From: Liolophura sinensis
Taxonomy: Eukaryota > Mollusca > Polyplacophora > Chitonida > Chitonidae
Assembly (NCBI RefSeq): GCF_032854445.1
Contig: NC_088300.1
Coordinates: 32,905,608-32,969,607, forward strand
Direction: 5' to 3'
Length of the DNA stretch: 64,000 bases
Shown here: piece after piece, positions 55,401-64,000 of the stretch
Layout: every line of letters starts with the position of its first letter
Numbering within the stretch: the first letter of the stretch is position 1
Notes under the pieces: generated by a model
Told to the model about the DNA's origin: nothing
What the model saw: the letters and a program-made list of their open reading frames with translations, nothing else
Databases searched by the model: none
Made by a program: the position numbers and the translations under genes

Positions 55401-58400
55401 CCACGACCATCCTTGTCATATGATTGCAGAGGAAATCAGCATGAGGTCGACTTGAACTCACAGCGATTGCAATTGGTGAGAAGCTCACTGGGTCATTGTG
55501 CTGAGAGAACTATGGAGTGTAGAGAAATAATCTGCAGACTTTTATGAAACTGTCATCTTTAGTGACACGGACAAATCATTTTTGACATCAACAACATATT
55601 AATTGCATAAATTCCGCTGAAAAAGTGCTTTAAAAGGTCGAACAGGTTGAAGATTTAGAAGATTAGCGACAATAATAAAAAAAAATTTTCCAGCCTTACC
55701 TGGGCAGACAGGACAACACCTGTCCTTGAGTTTGACAGGGAACCTGCAGAGTAAGGGGGGGACAAGTCTGTGTTTCACACATCACACCTCCGTCATGACA
55801 GATACACTGGGTACACTCATCTAAATGCCAGGTCTCCCCCTCTGCGTAATGGTTCCCACTCACAGCGACACAGCGCTCCTGTTCTCCTGTCCCTGGAACG
55901 GCGGGAACACTGATGTCTGTCATGAGAAGAGTAAATTATTTCATTAGCATTATGTATGTATGTTTGGGGTTTAACATCGTACTTGACAAGACTCATGAGT
56001 CCATGATCCAAAGTGCTGCTGCCACTGAACTAACATGCCAACGACACCATATGACACCCCACCCCACCCAGTCACAGTATACTGTCACCTGGCCAACCAG
56101 TCCGGTTTTCTAAGTCTAACCTCTCAGTACTGTGCCATGCGAGGCAGCAACAAGTACCATTTATGAAGTCTTTAGCATGACCCAACCCAGGTTTGATCCT
56201 GGGGCTTCGACTTTGTCATGAAATACCTGAAGACATTTTATTTCTTTTAATAATAGGAATAAAGGCAGGTTTTGGATGAGCAAGGGCAGGCAGAGCGCTT
56301 AACCAAATAAACACTCATTTAAGTGATACTGCATGTGAATGAAGAATCATCTGACCTTGAAAAGTGTCAAACTGTGGAAAATGGCAGATCAACACAAATA
56401 CATTTATCCACCAGTTTTAGGTTAACCTACACAAAAACAAAACCCCAGCATTTACCTGGACAAGTTGGGCAGCAGTCCCCCACCCTGAACACAGGGCTCG
56501 TACACCTGGGGGAAGGGCAGGTAATAAGGGAGCACATCTCCTTGCCACTGTGACAGTAACATCGCCGACAGCCGTCGTGCCACGATTCCCCATCATCGTG
56601 TCGCCTTCCCATGGGGGAAAGGCAGGTTCGGCCCTCTTCAGTGAAGTGTAAGGAGGGTGTGGTCGGCTCTGGGGGAGGGGTCACACGATTAGCCTGGCGG
56701 TTACCCACCAACCAAGGCGCTTCTGTCAAGGAGACCAAAATGAACATGACTTGAAGCAAACAATTAATATATGTAGACTGTCGCACAACAATTTATACCA
56801 CACAATAGGAATTGATCTACCAAAACTTCAACTCTATATCTCATTTTTCTAATATCTAACTAAATAAGTGGCTTTAATCAAATCACAAATTTTTAAAGGT
56901 GTGTCTTAATTATAACTAAGAAAAAATCCAGCATACAGAGCCTATTTATTATCCAATAGTTTAGTTACGATATATCTGGGTGTTAAAGGTGTTACAATGA
57001 GTCAAGAGAGAGTGAGGTATCTAGTCACACTCCCACGCACACCACCTTACTCCACTGACTGGACCAGAATTAAGCTGTTTATTTAGCTCTTGACTGGTCC
57101 GCAGGTCTGCTCTCCTGAAATGAGAGCATAGCCTGCAGTATGAGAGAGATACTGCGATACTGCGAAGAAAAACACTGCCTCAAGTCCTATCACTTATCAC
57201 AGCCGCAGCAGAAAAAAATAATGGTTTTTATCCTGAAGCATCGCTAAAGATTGCTGGCCGCAAATGCCAAAACCTCCCCAAAACAAACTCTGCCAGATGG
57301 TAAAACATACCCAATTTTACCTATCAGGGAACCATCAGGCTAGTCAGTTCTGATGGAAGTGATTCCCCACCCCATCCAACCAGGGCAGGGTCCCATTTGT
57401 TTTTTTTTTACTGGACAGGTGCCCCTCAGGTAGCAGTCTTAGAACCATGCAAAGAGGTGACACTACAAATTGTATCTCATTACACCCCCAATAGCCAGAT
57501 GTTTGGATTGAGTTTCACACACAAACATAATCCTGCTGAGCTTAGCCAGACAGAAACCAACACAAGCCCTCACTGATCTTCCCTCCATAATAGCACCTAA
57601 TCAAGAGGGTAAACAGAGATCAGAGTACAAGTCCTCAATAACTGCCGACTGAATGCTCTCCCCTATTGAAACTCTCTAGTGGCTGGAGAAGATAAAGTTG
57701 TCCGTCCAATCCAAGCTCCAAACAAAAAGCACAGGAGATTAGTTTCCACAGGAGAATAGTGTTTCAGGATTAAGTGGAGGGATACTCTGTGTTAGGCACA
57801 CAGACACTTAACATTCCTGTCCGGGGTTTTAACTGTGATTCTCTGATTCTATCAACAAACCATTGTACACATTCTGTCTGGCACCAACTCAGACTGTATA
57901 CATGTGCTGGACACTTCAAGTGCTGAAATGAACACTCTCCGAAAAAAAAAGAAAAAAAAAGAAAGCAGGCAGCTAGCATACCATATCCCTGCCATTCATT
58001 CACAGCACATGCTGACCAAGAACTTGTAATATTTCTACTAAACAAATGTGAACAGCTACATGTACATGTACTAAGCATACAGCAAAGTCAAACAGAAACA
58101 GGCAATTTTGTACTGCAGAAAAAGCTTTTGAAATATGATTCAGACGATTTAATAGAAGGCCACTTTAATTTAACCTCGTCTGCCACATAATCGGAATATG
58201 ATAGTTCAATTCAAGGACAGGTCTTGGTAACCACTGATGTTTGTGACATGCTCAAACATATTGCACACAGGCACTTAGGCTCAGGAATAGGTTCAGAAAT
58301 CAAAGACATTTCTTTATTTAACTTTTTAGTTTTTGTTGAACTTATGTTTTGGATCATGACAGACTGAGCGAATCTGAAGTCTGAGTTCAAATTGAATGCA

Positions 58401-59196
58401 GTATGTACAGTTTTAGACTCCAAAATATATTTCGACTGATTGTTACAAGTTCATTTGTTTACATTGAAGATCAAAGGCTCTCATGTACAATAACAAAAGA
58501 ATCTTTCTATTAAATCTGCATAAATTACTGAATTAGTCAAAACGAGAAAAAAAAAAATTGGGGCTTAATTAACGCATATTTTGTGAACAGATTAGACACA
58601 AAGACTTTTGATCAAACTCTAAATTTCCTGTTGCATAAACCCGTAATTCCAGATATTTTTAACACAGGAAAATAAACAAATAAGGCAAATATACAGGTAT
58701 GAAGTAAAAGGAAACCATAATCAATGCATTCTGGAGACACACAAAAATATACACATTAGTAGAACACAGAACACACAGTCATTGGTGTGTGTCCTCTCCA
58801 CTATGAACAGTTCAGGAATTTCTTCTGCCACTATTCTATTTATCAGAACTTCTAGTGATTTCAATTTAACTCCCATTAAATGTATTCCTGTCAACAGTCT
58901 TTGGAATGGTAATTGGTATTTCTATATTTCTGAGTTCTTACCTTTGCATTTGCATATGGTGCAGCTTTGATCATTGGTCAGGTAACCATGGAGACATCGC
59001 TTGGTGCAGTTGAAGGGAGGACACTTGTTACAACGACAACGTAGGCAGCCTGAGCGAGCTTTCTTGAAGCCATAGACACAGTACTTCTTGCAGGAGTCCA
59101 GACGGGAGCAGTGATGAGGGGGTTTGGTACACTCGCACACTTCTTCTCCTGTCTCTTCCACAACATAGCCATATTTACACTCCAAGTCACAGTTCT
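49030..59196 (-). CDS. CRIM1: CRIM1, cysteine-rich motor neuron 1-like membrane protein, 3' half
   Basis: Minus-strand exons: 59196-58942, 56722-56456, 55916-55700, 55181-54966, 54095-53907, 53523-53428, 49478-49030. Module order is three antistasin repeats, four VWC domains, linker, transmembrane helix, cytoplasmic tail, exactly the C-terminal half of CRIM1; the human protein has IGFBP, two VWC and one more antistasin repeat before this, which would lie past 64000. CRIM1 is a cell-surface regulator that binds TGF-beta/BMP ligands through its VWC domains. All extracellular exons begin and end in phase 1, and all junctions keep frame except inside VWC4, where one extra base breaks it. Membrane helix is LVATAVLAIIVFIFLFLIVV; tail about 110 residues ending LLYETYNNA. 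Partial at the 5' end. Confidence 0.93.
49479..52787 (-). other. CRIM1 last intron, no nested gene supported
   Basis: A 150-codon plus-strand frame at 49615-50067 has no domain, no splice context and intron-like composition. Poly-A or poly-T runs at about 51705 and 52050. The intron's 5' end holds the two tandem arrays listed separately. Confidence 0.5.
52788..53013 (+). repeat. 59-base tandem array in the CRIM1 last intron
   Basis: TGCTACAGCAATAGTCCATC starts units at 52794, 52853, 52912 and 52971 (one base differs in the third); units also share CCTTAAGGTCTCACATGGGA and ATAGACAAACCCTGACAA. Confidence 0.94.
53150..53395 (+). repeat. About 25-base tandem array with a longer period
   Basis: AATCAAATCAGTAAGCACTG repeats, interleaved with CATGACTATCATTCAAAT and GTCAGCA(T/C)(T/C)GACAAGAA at two positions about 120 bases apart, so a composite block was itself duplicated. 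It ends about 30 bases from the linker exon's donor (53427). Confidence 0.88.
53428..53523 (-). CDS. CRIM1: CRIM1 exon: proline-rich juxtamembrane linker
   Basis: 96 bases, phase 1-1. NNTTYTFPARDDGLVPPPAN then PPDQLDPDKDE. It has an N-glycosylation motif (NTT) and is rich in Pro and Asp; no cysteines. It bridges VWC6 to the membrane exon (DKDE|GPIEKS). Confidence 0.88.
53907..54095 (-). CDS. CRIM1: CRIM1 exon: VWC domain 6
   Basis: 189 bases, phase 1-1. ALCTHHGVQFSAGEQWQEDN, CTICQCKDGEVSCQSTVCPV, KQPTECCPVCL. Donor CTCA|GTAAGT. The juxtamembrane-most VWC module. Confidence 0.94.
54600..54795 (-). mobile_element. SINE family C-like (CRIM1 intron)
   Basis: On the minus strand: GAGGACCTCAGTGGCTCAGT, GAGCTAAAGTGTTGGTCTTA, then GTACATCAGGAGGTTTCC and GACGATGGTTTACTCTGGG. 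tRNA-like start and the GGTTTACTC-GGG end typical of this family type. Confidence 0.5.
54966..55181 (-). CDS. CRIM1: CRIM1 exon: VWC domain 5
   Basis: 216 bases, phase 1-1. KCTSPSGTVYSHGDVWQPTL, CQGCVCKRGQVHCFSQTCPP, ATCDKPVLKKGQCCPSCLG. The TCPP-to-CCP spacing here is the template that shows how VWC4 should read. Confidence 0.95.
55303..55510 (-). mobile_element. SINE family A (CRIM1 intron)
   Basis: TTATTTATTTGATTAGTATT, TCAAGAATATTTCACTTATA, GACGGCCAACATTATGATGG, GGGGAAACCCACGACCATCC, CTTGAACTCACAGCGATTGC. Near full length. Confidence 0.8.
55700..55916 (-). CDS. CRIM1: CRIM1 exon: VWC domain 4, with a +1 frame break
   Basis: Reads ERCVAVSGNHYAEGETWHLD and ECTQCICHDGGVMCETQTCP in one frame. 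After a run of seven C (G on plus, 55755-55761) it continues in another as LCRFPVKLKDRCCPVCP. Exon length is 217, whereas the neighbouring VWC exons are 216, 267 and 189, all multiples of three with phase 1 at both ends. One base too many in the homopolymer explains both facts. Could be an assembly error or a true null allele. Confidence 0.9.
55945..56225 (-). mobile_element. SINE family B (CRIM1 intron)
   Basis: GGGGTTTAACATCGTACTTG, GTCACAGTATACTG, CTGGCCAACCAGTCCGGTTT, AGGCAGCAACAAGTACCATT, AGTCTTTAGCATGACCCAAC, AGGTTTGATCCTGGGGCTTC (reverse B box). Begins about 28 bases from VWC4's acceptor. Confidence 0.82.
56456..56722 (-). CDS. CRIM1: CRIM1 exon: VWC domain 3
   Basis: 267 bases, phase 1-1. 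Proline/threonine-rich start (VTPPPEPTTPSLHFTEEG), then RTCLSPMGRRHDDGESWHDG, CRRCYCHSGKEMCSLITCPS and VFRVGDCCPTCPG. Cysteine spacing is that of VWC modules, ending in the CCPxCP signature. Confidence 0.93.
56723..58941 (-). other. CRIM1 intron, no exon seen
   Basis: The flanking exons join in phase (CKCK|EAPW), so none is required. A-rich runs at about 57940-57960 and 58546. Largely free of the SINE families found elsewhere. Confidence 0.6.
58942..59196 (-). CDS. CRIM1: CRIM1 exon: three antistasin-like repeats
   Basis: 255 bases, phase 1-1. Reads NCDLECKYGYVVEETGEEVC then CSRLDSCKKYCVYGFKKARS and CPPFNCTKRCLHGYLTNDQS, with the C...C.YG...C..C.C pattern three times. Acceptor TGCTGCAG|, donor GCAAAG|GTAAGA. 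Confidence 0.93.
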
Positions 59197-59315
59197 CTGC
59201 AGCAACAAAAACAGCCACTCATTGGTTACACATTATTTCCGTTATTATTACTGGGGTGAATGATGGCATGCAGTGAGATGTACATGTGTGATCTTACAGC
59301 ATTGGTTGTCAAGTA

Positions 59316-59317
<2 letters not shown>

Positions 59318-59357
<40 letters not shown>
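59318..59357 (+). repeat. Uninterrupted poly-A of about 40 bases
   Basis: Pure A run in the CRIM1 intron, about 120 bases upstream of the antistasin exon's acceptor. No family-A, B or C SINE body adjoins it. Confidence 0.95.
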
Positions 59358-59359
<2 letters not shown>

Positions 59360-59760
59360 ACACACATACCTCTAAGACATATCTTAATTAAATGAAAAAA
59401 CTGCTGAGGCAAGTTCTAAGAACTGACTGGCCCAATGACAGATACGTGAATGCATACTTTCCTAATTCAGTTGTTCAGTAAAGTAAATTACAAAGTAAAT
59501 TTAATAAATATACAAACATGTGAATGGTAAGGTTTTGAACCTATTTCCAAAGACTTTATTATTGTATTTATAAACTTAAAATAGCAGTGCATTTAATTAT
59601 TTTTCTGCAGCTATTGGAGAAATCCAAAATATCATCCTGAGTTAAAGAATAAGATCACTTGTTCACAAGGGAAAATTCATACTGGGCCCTAGACAAGAAA
59701 ACATGACAACATATGGCTATCTAGTAGAAAGATTTAATTGTTTATAACAAATGTCGTATA

Positions 59761-59915
59761 CTTATTTATTTATTTGATTGGTGTTTTACGCCATACTCAA
59801 GAATATTTCACTTATATGACGGCGGCCAGCATTATTTTGGGAGGAAACCGGGCAGAGCCCAGGGGAAACCCACGACCATCTGCAGGTTGTTGGCAGACCT
59901 TCCCACTTACACAAA
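59761..59915 (-). mobile_element. SINE family A, head missing
   Basis: TTATTTATTTGATTGGTGTT, TTACGCCATACTCAAGAATA, GACGGCGGCCAGCATTATTT, GGAAACCGGGCAGAGCCCAG, CACGACCATCTGCAGGTTGT. One of the best-conserved tails. Confidence 0.85.
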
Positions 59916-60306
59916 TGCCGTATAAATTAAGTGAATAACTCTTAATAAATCTGTCTGACAAAGCCGTGGCAGTTCTGTCTGGATAAACTGTCTAGATGTA
60001 AGCTAATTCCATAGGTATACAAATGTATCTAATGTCATTAAATACTGAAACAAAAAAAGCATTCCTAATTTCTTTCAGACAAAAAGTGGACAGAGAGTAG
60101 ACACGCAAATCATTTTTTAAAGGGGTATAACCTTAATTATGCATGTTTTTTAGTCACATCTAATATAAGGTATCAAAGTGAAAATGTATATATCTTCTAC
60201 ACACAAGCATAAATGTAACTAAACAGGTCAAAACTATGTAGAACTATGAAAGTTAGACAATTCCTCCATTTACTATGTATACTTGGACTTCATACCCAAG
60301 TACTAG

Positions 60307-60545
60307 TATTTACTTATTTGATTGGTGCTTTATGCCGTTCTCATGAATATTTCATTTATATGACGACAGGCAGCATTACAGTGGGAGGAAACCGGTCAGA
60401 GTCCATGGGAAAACCCACGACCATCCACAGGTTGCTGCTAGACCTTCCCACATATCGCCTGAGGGTAAGCCAGCATGACCTGGACTTGAACTCACAGCCA
60501 CTGCGCTGCTGAGAGGTTTCTGGGTCATTGTGGCTATGGGGGCCC
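60307..60545 (-). mobile_element. SINE family A, near full length
   Basis: TACTTATTTGATTGGTGCTT, TCTCATGAATATTTCATTTA, GACGACAGGCAGCATTACAG, CCACGACCATCCACAGGTTG, GGACTTGAACTCACAGCCAC, GAGAGGTTTCTGGGTCATTG. Confidence 0.85.
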
Positions 60546-61594
60546 AACACCCAAGTAATAACAGGCCTAAATGTCAATGACAAAGACTCACTGATGTGTA
60601 ATTCCTTGGGGAAGTTGTGTGTGGGAGGAGATATGTTCGACCACCCACTGAGACCCGTAACCTGGTGTAAATAATATCAACATTTTTACCATATTTTCCC
60701 GTAGGGGTAGCTTAGAAGCTCTCTTTTTACCTCTAATTATCAATTTTAAACTTCTCCGGGCCCTTTGGTATCCAACGAATGAAACTAATTTGTATGGCGC
60801 ATCTTCCACTTGAAACTTTAAGAATTCTCCCATGGTTCTTATCTCCATGACATGACACTGTCCAACCATGGCAGGAGAAGACAGGAATGTCAGAAGCAAT
60901 TTCAATATTTTCAAAGGTTAGCCCAAACGGTAGACGAAAAAAAAGTGAAAATTAAACGGCCAATTAAATCAGGGCTCTTTAGAAACTTTTGGCATAATGG
61001 TGGCCTAGCTGAACAAATTTTCCACCCTATTATTACACTACCGCTTAAGTGCTTCAAGATGGAAGAAAATTACCTACTGCCAAAAAAAAAAAGAGACCGT
61101 CACAAAGGAGTAAAGAGAGAAAGCAGTGCTGCTATAATTTACTCCGCCCTTAGCCTATCTATTCATAAACCCACAGTAGCGTAGTGTTTCTTTATGAAAA
61201 ACTCTGCTTATATATCCTGGCACAACAGATCTGGCATTTCGAATCAATCGGCCTTTCGCTGAGTTGACAACCTGTGGTTTGGGACCATTCCTCCCCGATC
61301 ATCTACTGTAATGAACACGAGTAGTTGACCAATTTTCCGGTGTTTGGTTACACTTGACTGCTGTGTCCTTCACTCCTGAGGGCCCCTCTCGGTATACATG
61401 TACCGACCAAGATATTAAGTCCTGTGAGCATACCCTGGCAACTTCAAAGTTAATCCTATTCTTCATTTATTACTTCATCTGATTTGTGATTTAAGCAGTT
61501 ACACATACTGAGGAATGTATTTGTCACTCATTGGTTCATGTGTACAGAAAAACTTGGATGACTTTATCCTGTACTCTGGTGCTAAAATGTTTTG

Positions 61595-61745
61595 ATTGAT
61601 TTACTTAATGATCTGATTATTGTTTAACGCCAAATTTTCACTTATACAATGGCCATCAGTTCTACAGGTGGAGGAAACTGGGAGTGGCTGTCTGCCTGCA
61701 CTCACCTTTGGCAGTTAGTGACAAACTTTCCCACATATCACATAC
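61595..61745 (-). mobile_element. SINE family A, degenerate
   Basis: TGATCTGATTATTGTTTAAC, GCCAAATTTTCACTTATACA, GGAGGAAACTGGGAGTGG, CAAACTTTCCCACATATCA. Old copy. Confidence 0.55.
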
Positions 61746-64000
61746 ATATAAGCACACCTTATCTGTTGAAGACAAGTGGTCTTCAAATATAGCACACAAA
61801 TATCGTTGATCGCTTCACCAAAATCCCAAAAGCAGTGAGAGTGGGGAAATCAACAATATTCACTGCCAAAGGTCCTTAATACGTTTTGTACAAACTGTGT
61901 ATGTCTTCAGTTCTCTATGACAATAAATACCCAGAACTTTTTTTTTAGAGAAAATGGCCTGCAATCCTCTTCCTTCTCTTGGACAGAGTAAAAGGCTACG
62001 TAGTTGGTCAGTGTAGACGAACGTCTTCATTGTGAGAGGAGTGGCTATGTGGGTGATTTATCATTACAATAGCATCTAGCCCAACAGAATACCCACAAAT
62101 CCTATTGACAAAGCGCCAGGTCCACGCGGACAATCTGACACTTGTTTGCGGCATAATGCTAAGAGGACCAGCGGAGAGACACGGACATATTTACTGTGCA
62201 TGACTTAACAGTGCTTACCAGCACTAATTGATCTGGGTACAGCCAAGGACTGTGTCCAGGCTCCTTAACACCACTGCTTATTCAGTTCCATTTGGTAATT
62301 TGCTATGAGGAAGCCAGAACAAATACCCAGGGGCCTAGTGAGTCTGCTCTTTGACCACAAAGAAATGTCAGAGAAAAGCTTGCGAGTTGTCAGAAGCTCC
62401 AGAAGCTCCGAGCTGTGTCAAGGGTCATGGCGGGAGACAGAAGCTTCCTACACCGGCCCAGACCTACCCTGACCCACACACCTATCACAAATGCCCGTTA
62501 CATTAGAGAAAACTCGGCCTTTTGTCTGCACTCCCTGATAAATGTTTATATAACCCGATAAGAATGGCACAAGTTCAACTTAATATCGGCAGAGAAAAGA
62601 CAGCCTTGTCCCTGTTAGATTTGTGAGGTCTTGCTCTACTGACATTGTCGTTTGTTTTTCCTCCCTTCCCCTCCCGTCCTGGTCCACACATTTGGCGAAA
62701 ATATCACCAGCTCATATTTTCAATTGTTAAATCACAGCCATGTGGATGAAATACTGTGACAGGAGAGCTGCAAATGGCCAGCAATGAGTAATACAATTTT
62801 AGTTCATGCCATTATTAGCTTGCGTGCAGTAACTCTGGACTGAATGATTTTCATGTGTATCTGTCACTCTTGGTGACAACACTGTAAAAAATCACTACTC
62901 TTATGTACATACGTTTCATTAAAGAACCCTGAAATACTGTTAACAGCTATAGCAAAAAAAAAATACACTTATACACTGCTGACCAAATAAGACAAACACC
63001 ACAAGCTCCTGTTATATAGACAATTGACAGGCCCGTCAGGGAGTCTGTCCATTAATTGTCAAGGTACAGTGTTTTTTGTCTTTTTTGTCAAAGGTAAGCC
63101 ATTCTTGAGTCATCTATGTATACACTGTAAGAGTTTTCCATTTCCTACACAGGTTGATTACAAGTCACTGATCAAGGGCACTTATATTATCAATCTCTTG
63201 CATTTGGGATTCACACCATACTCCATTAAACACTCGGATCATGAGTACATACTGAGTATTTCTCCAGATTTTGTGGCCTTTTTTTTTTTATTTTTGTAGT
63301 CACTGATAGTTAGCATATTGTCAACTCAATAGGAGGCCCTTGTAAAGCAGGGAACAATATCCAGTATTCATTAAGGGCCATTTGAGAGCTTAGACAAATA
63401 GTGTCAATGAAATGAACGCACACGAGTATTGAACACACAGAGAAATGGGGACACTCTTGGCTCAACCTGTCACAATTGCCGCTTAAATATTTGACAAGCA
63501 AAAACATGAACCACACATCTCCCCTGACATGCCGGACAGAGTCTCTAGTGTTTCAATGGCCATTCACAAACTTCATTCATAAAAAAAAAAAAAGAAGTTT
63601 ATTACTTCTCCAGGGGTCAGCTTACAGTTGAGCCCCTGACACTACTTTACCTGTTTTTAACGACGTCATGGTTAAAAGGTAAACTGTACATGGGAGGGTT
63701 AATTTATTGAGGTTTCCCAGGTGATCTGTTTGTACGAATAAGCCAGTTTGACATATGCTCAATGCGTGCACAGGCAAATTCTTCTACACTGGACCATAAA
63801 ATTTGTTATCTTTCAGAAAAGTTAATTAAGCCCATAAGGAGTTTGAACACACTTATTGTTAGGTACAGTTACAAATGGGACAGAAATACAAGGCAGTGCC
63901 ATGAAGGTCTGCACACTCAAGTAACATGATATTAAAATTGCCAATATGTATTTTTTTCTTCTTTATTTTTTTCAGGGGTCTGAATGCAACAATGCGTTCT

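Larger units (their letters stand above)
59197..64000 (-). other. Upstream CRIM1 intron running off the window
   Basis: No further antistasin, VWC or IGFBP exon is visible on the minus strand up to 64000, so the intron is at least 4.8 kb. Open frames at 60588-60914 (-) and 60852-61184 (+) are unsupported. The 62000-62860 stretch is repeat-poor and less AT-rich than its surroundings. Confidence 0.5.

Noticed and set aside
60588-61184. Overlapping frames of about 108-110 codons on both strands
   Set aside because: Neither shows a domain. Lysine/arginine-rich composition hints at an old mobile-element remnant but nothing decisive.

Overview
The window is nuclear DNA from an animal, most likely a lophotrochozoan (mollusc or a close relative such as a brachiopod). 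It is AT-rich and has GT-AG introns, several families of tRNA-derived SINEs, and three recognisable animal genes. The SINE tails (TTGATTGGTGTTTTACGCC... and ...GAAAAATTGTTGAGCACGACG...) are of a type I associate with lophotrochozoan genomes; that is recollection, not a search result.

Layout. 1-6.6 kb: first coding exon of a small secreted protein on the minus strand (812-902, TATA box at 980-987), then non-coding DNA with a duplicated block and an unnamed repeat. 6.6-17.4 kb: ZNF830 (CCDC16), minus strand, nine exons that close into an exact 316-codon frame and include a 25-base microexon. 18.65-28.87 kb: MGME1, plus strand, four exons, 404 codons, head-to-head with ZNF830. 30-39 kb: gene-poor DNA with SINEs and two copies of an unidentified exon-like block (about 32.1-33.4 and 37.2-38.2 kb). 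39.1-44.2 kb: a 5.1-kb satellite with a roughly 19-base period and a 978-base higher-order duplication. 44.8-64 kb: 3' half of CRIM1, minus strand. It holds three antistasin repeats, four VWC modules, a linker, the membrane segment and the cytoplasmic tail; the 5' half (IGFBP, VWC1-2, first antistasin repeat) lies beyond the window.

Most striking points. (1) Two unrelated neighbouring genes show the same oddity: the end of the last coding exon, stop codon region included, is amplified as a tandem array directly downstream (ZNF830, 93-95-base units; MGME1, 122-base units). (2) The CRIM1 fourth VWC exon has a one-base excess in a run of seven C, seen both as a frame break and as a length of 217 instead of 216 in a set of phase-1 symmetric exons. 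(3) Each unit of the satellite carries, on the minus strand, a perfect GTAAGT intron-donor core. (4) One SINE has an internal segment expanded to six 69-base units. Tandem expansion is therefore the dominant local process. I see no prokaryotic, viral or CRISPR-like system.
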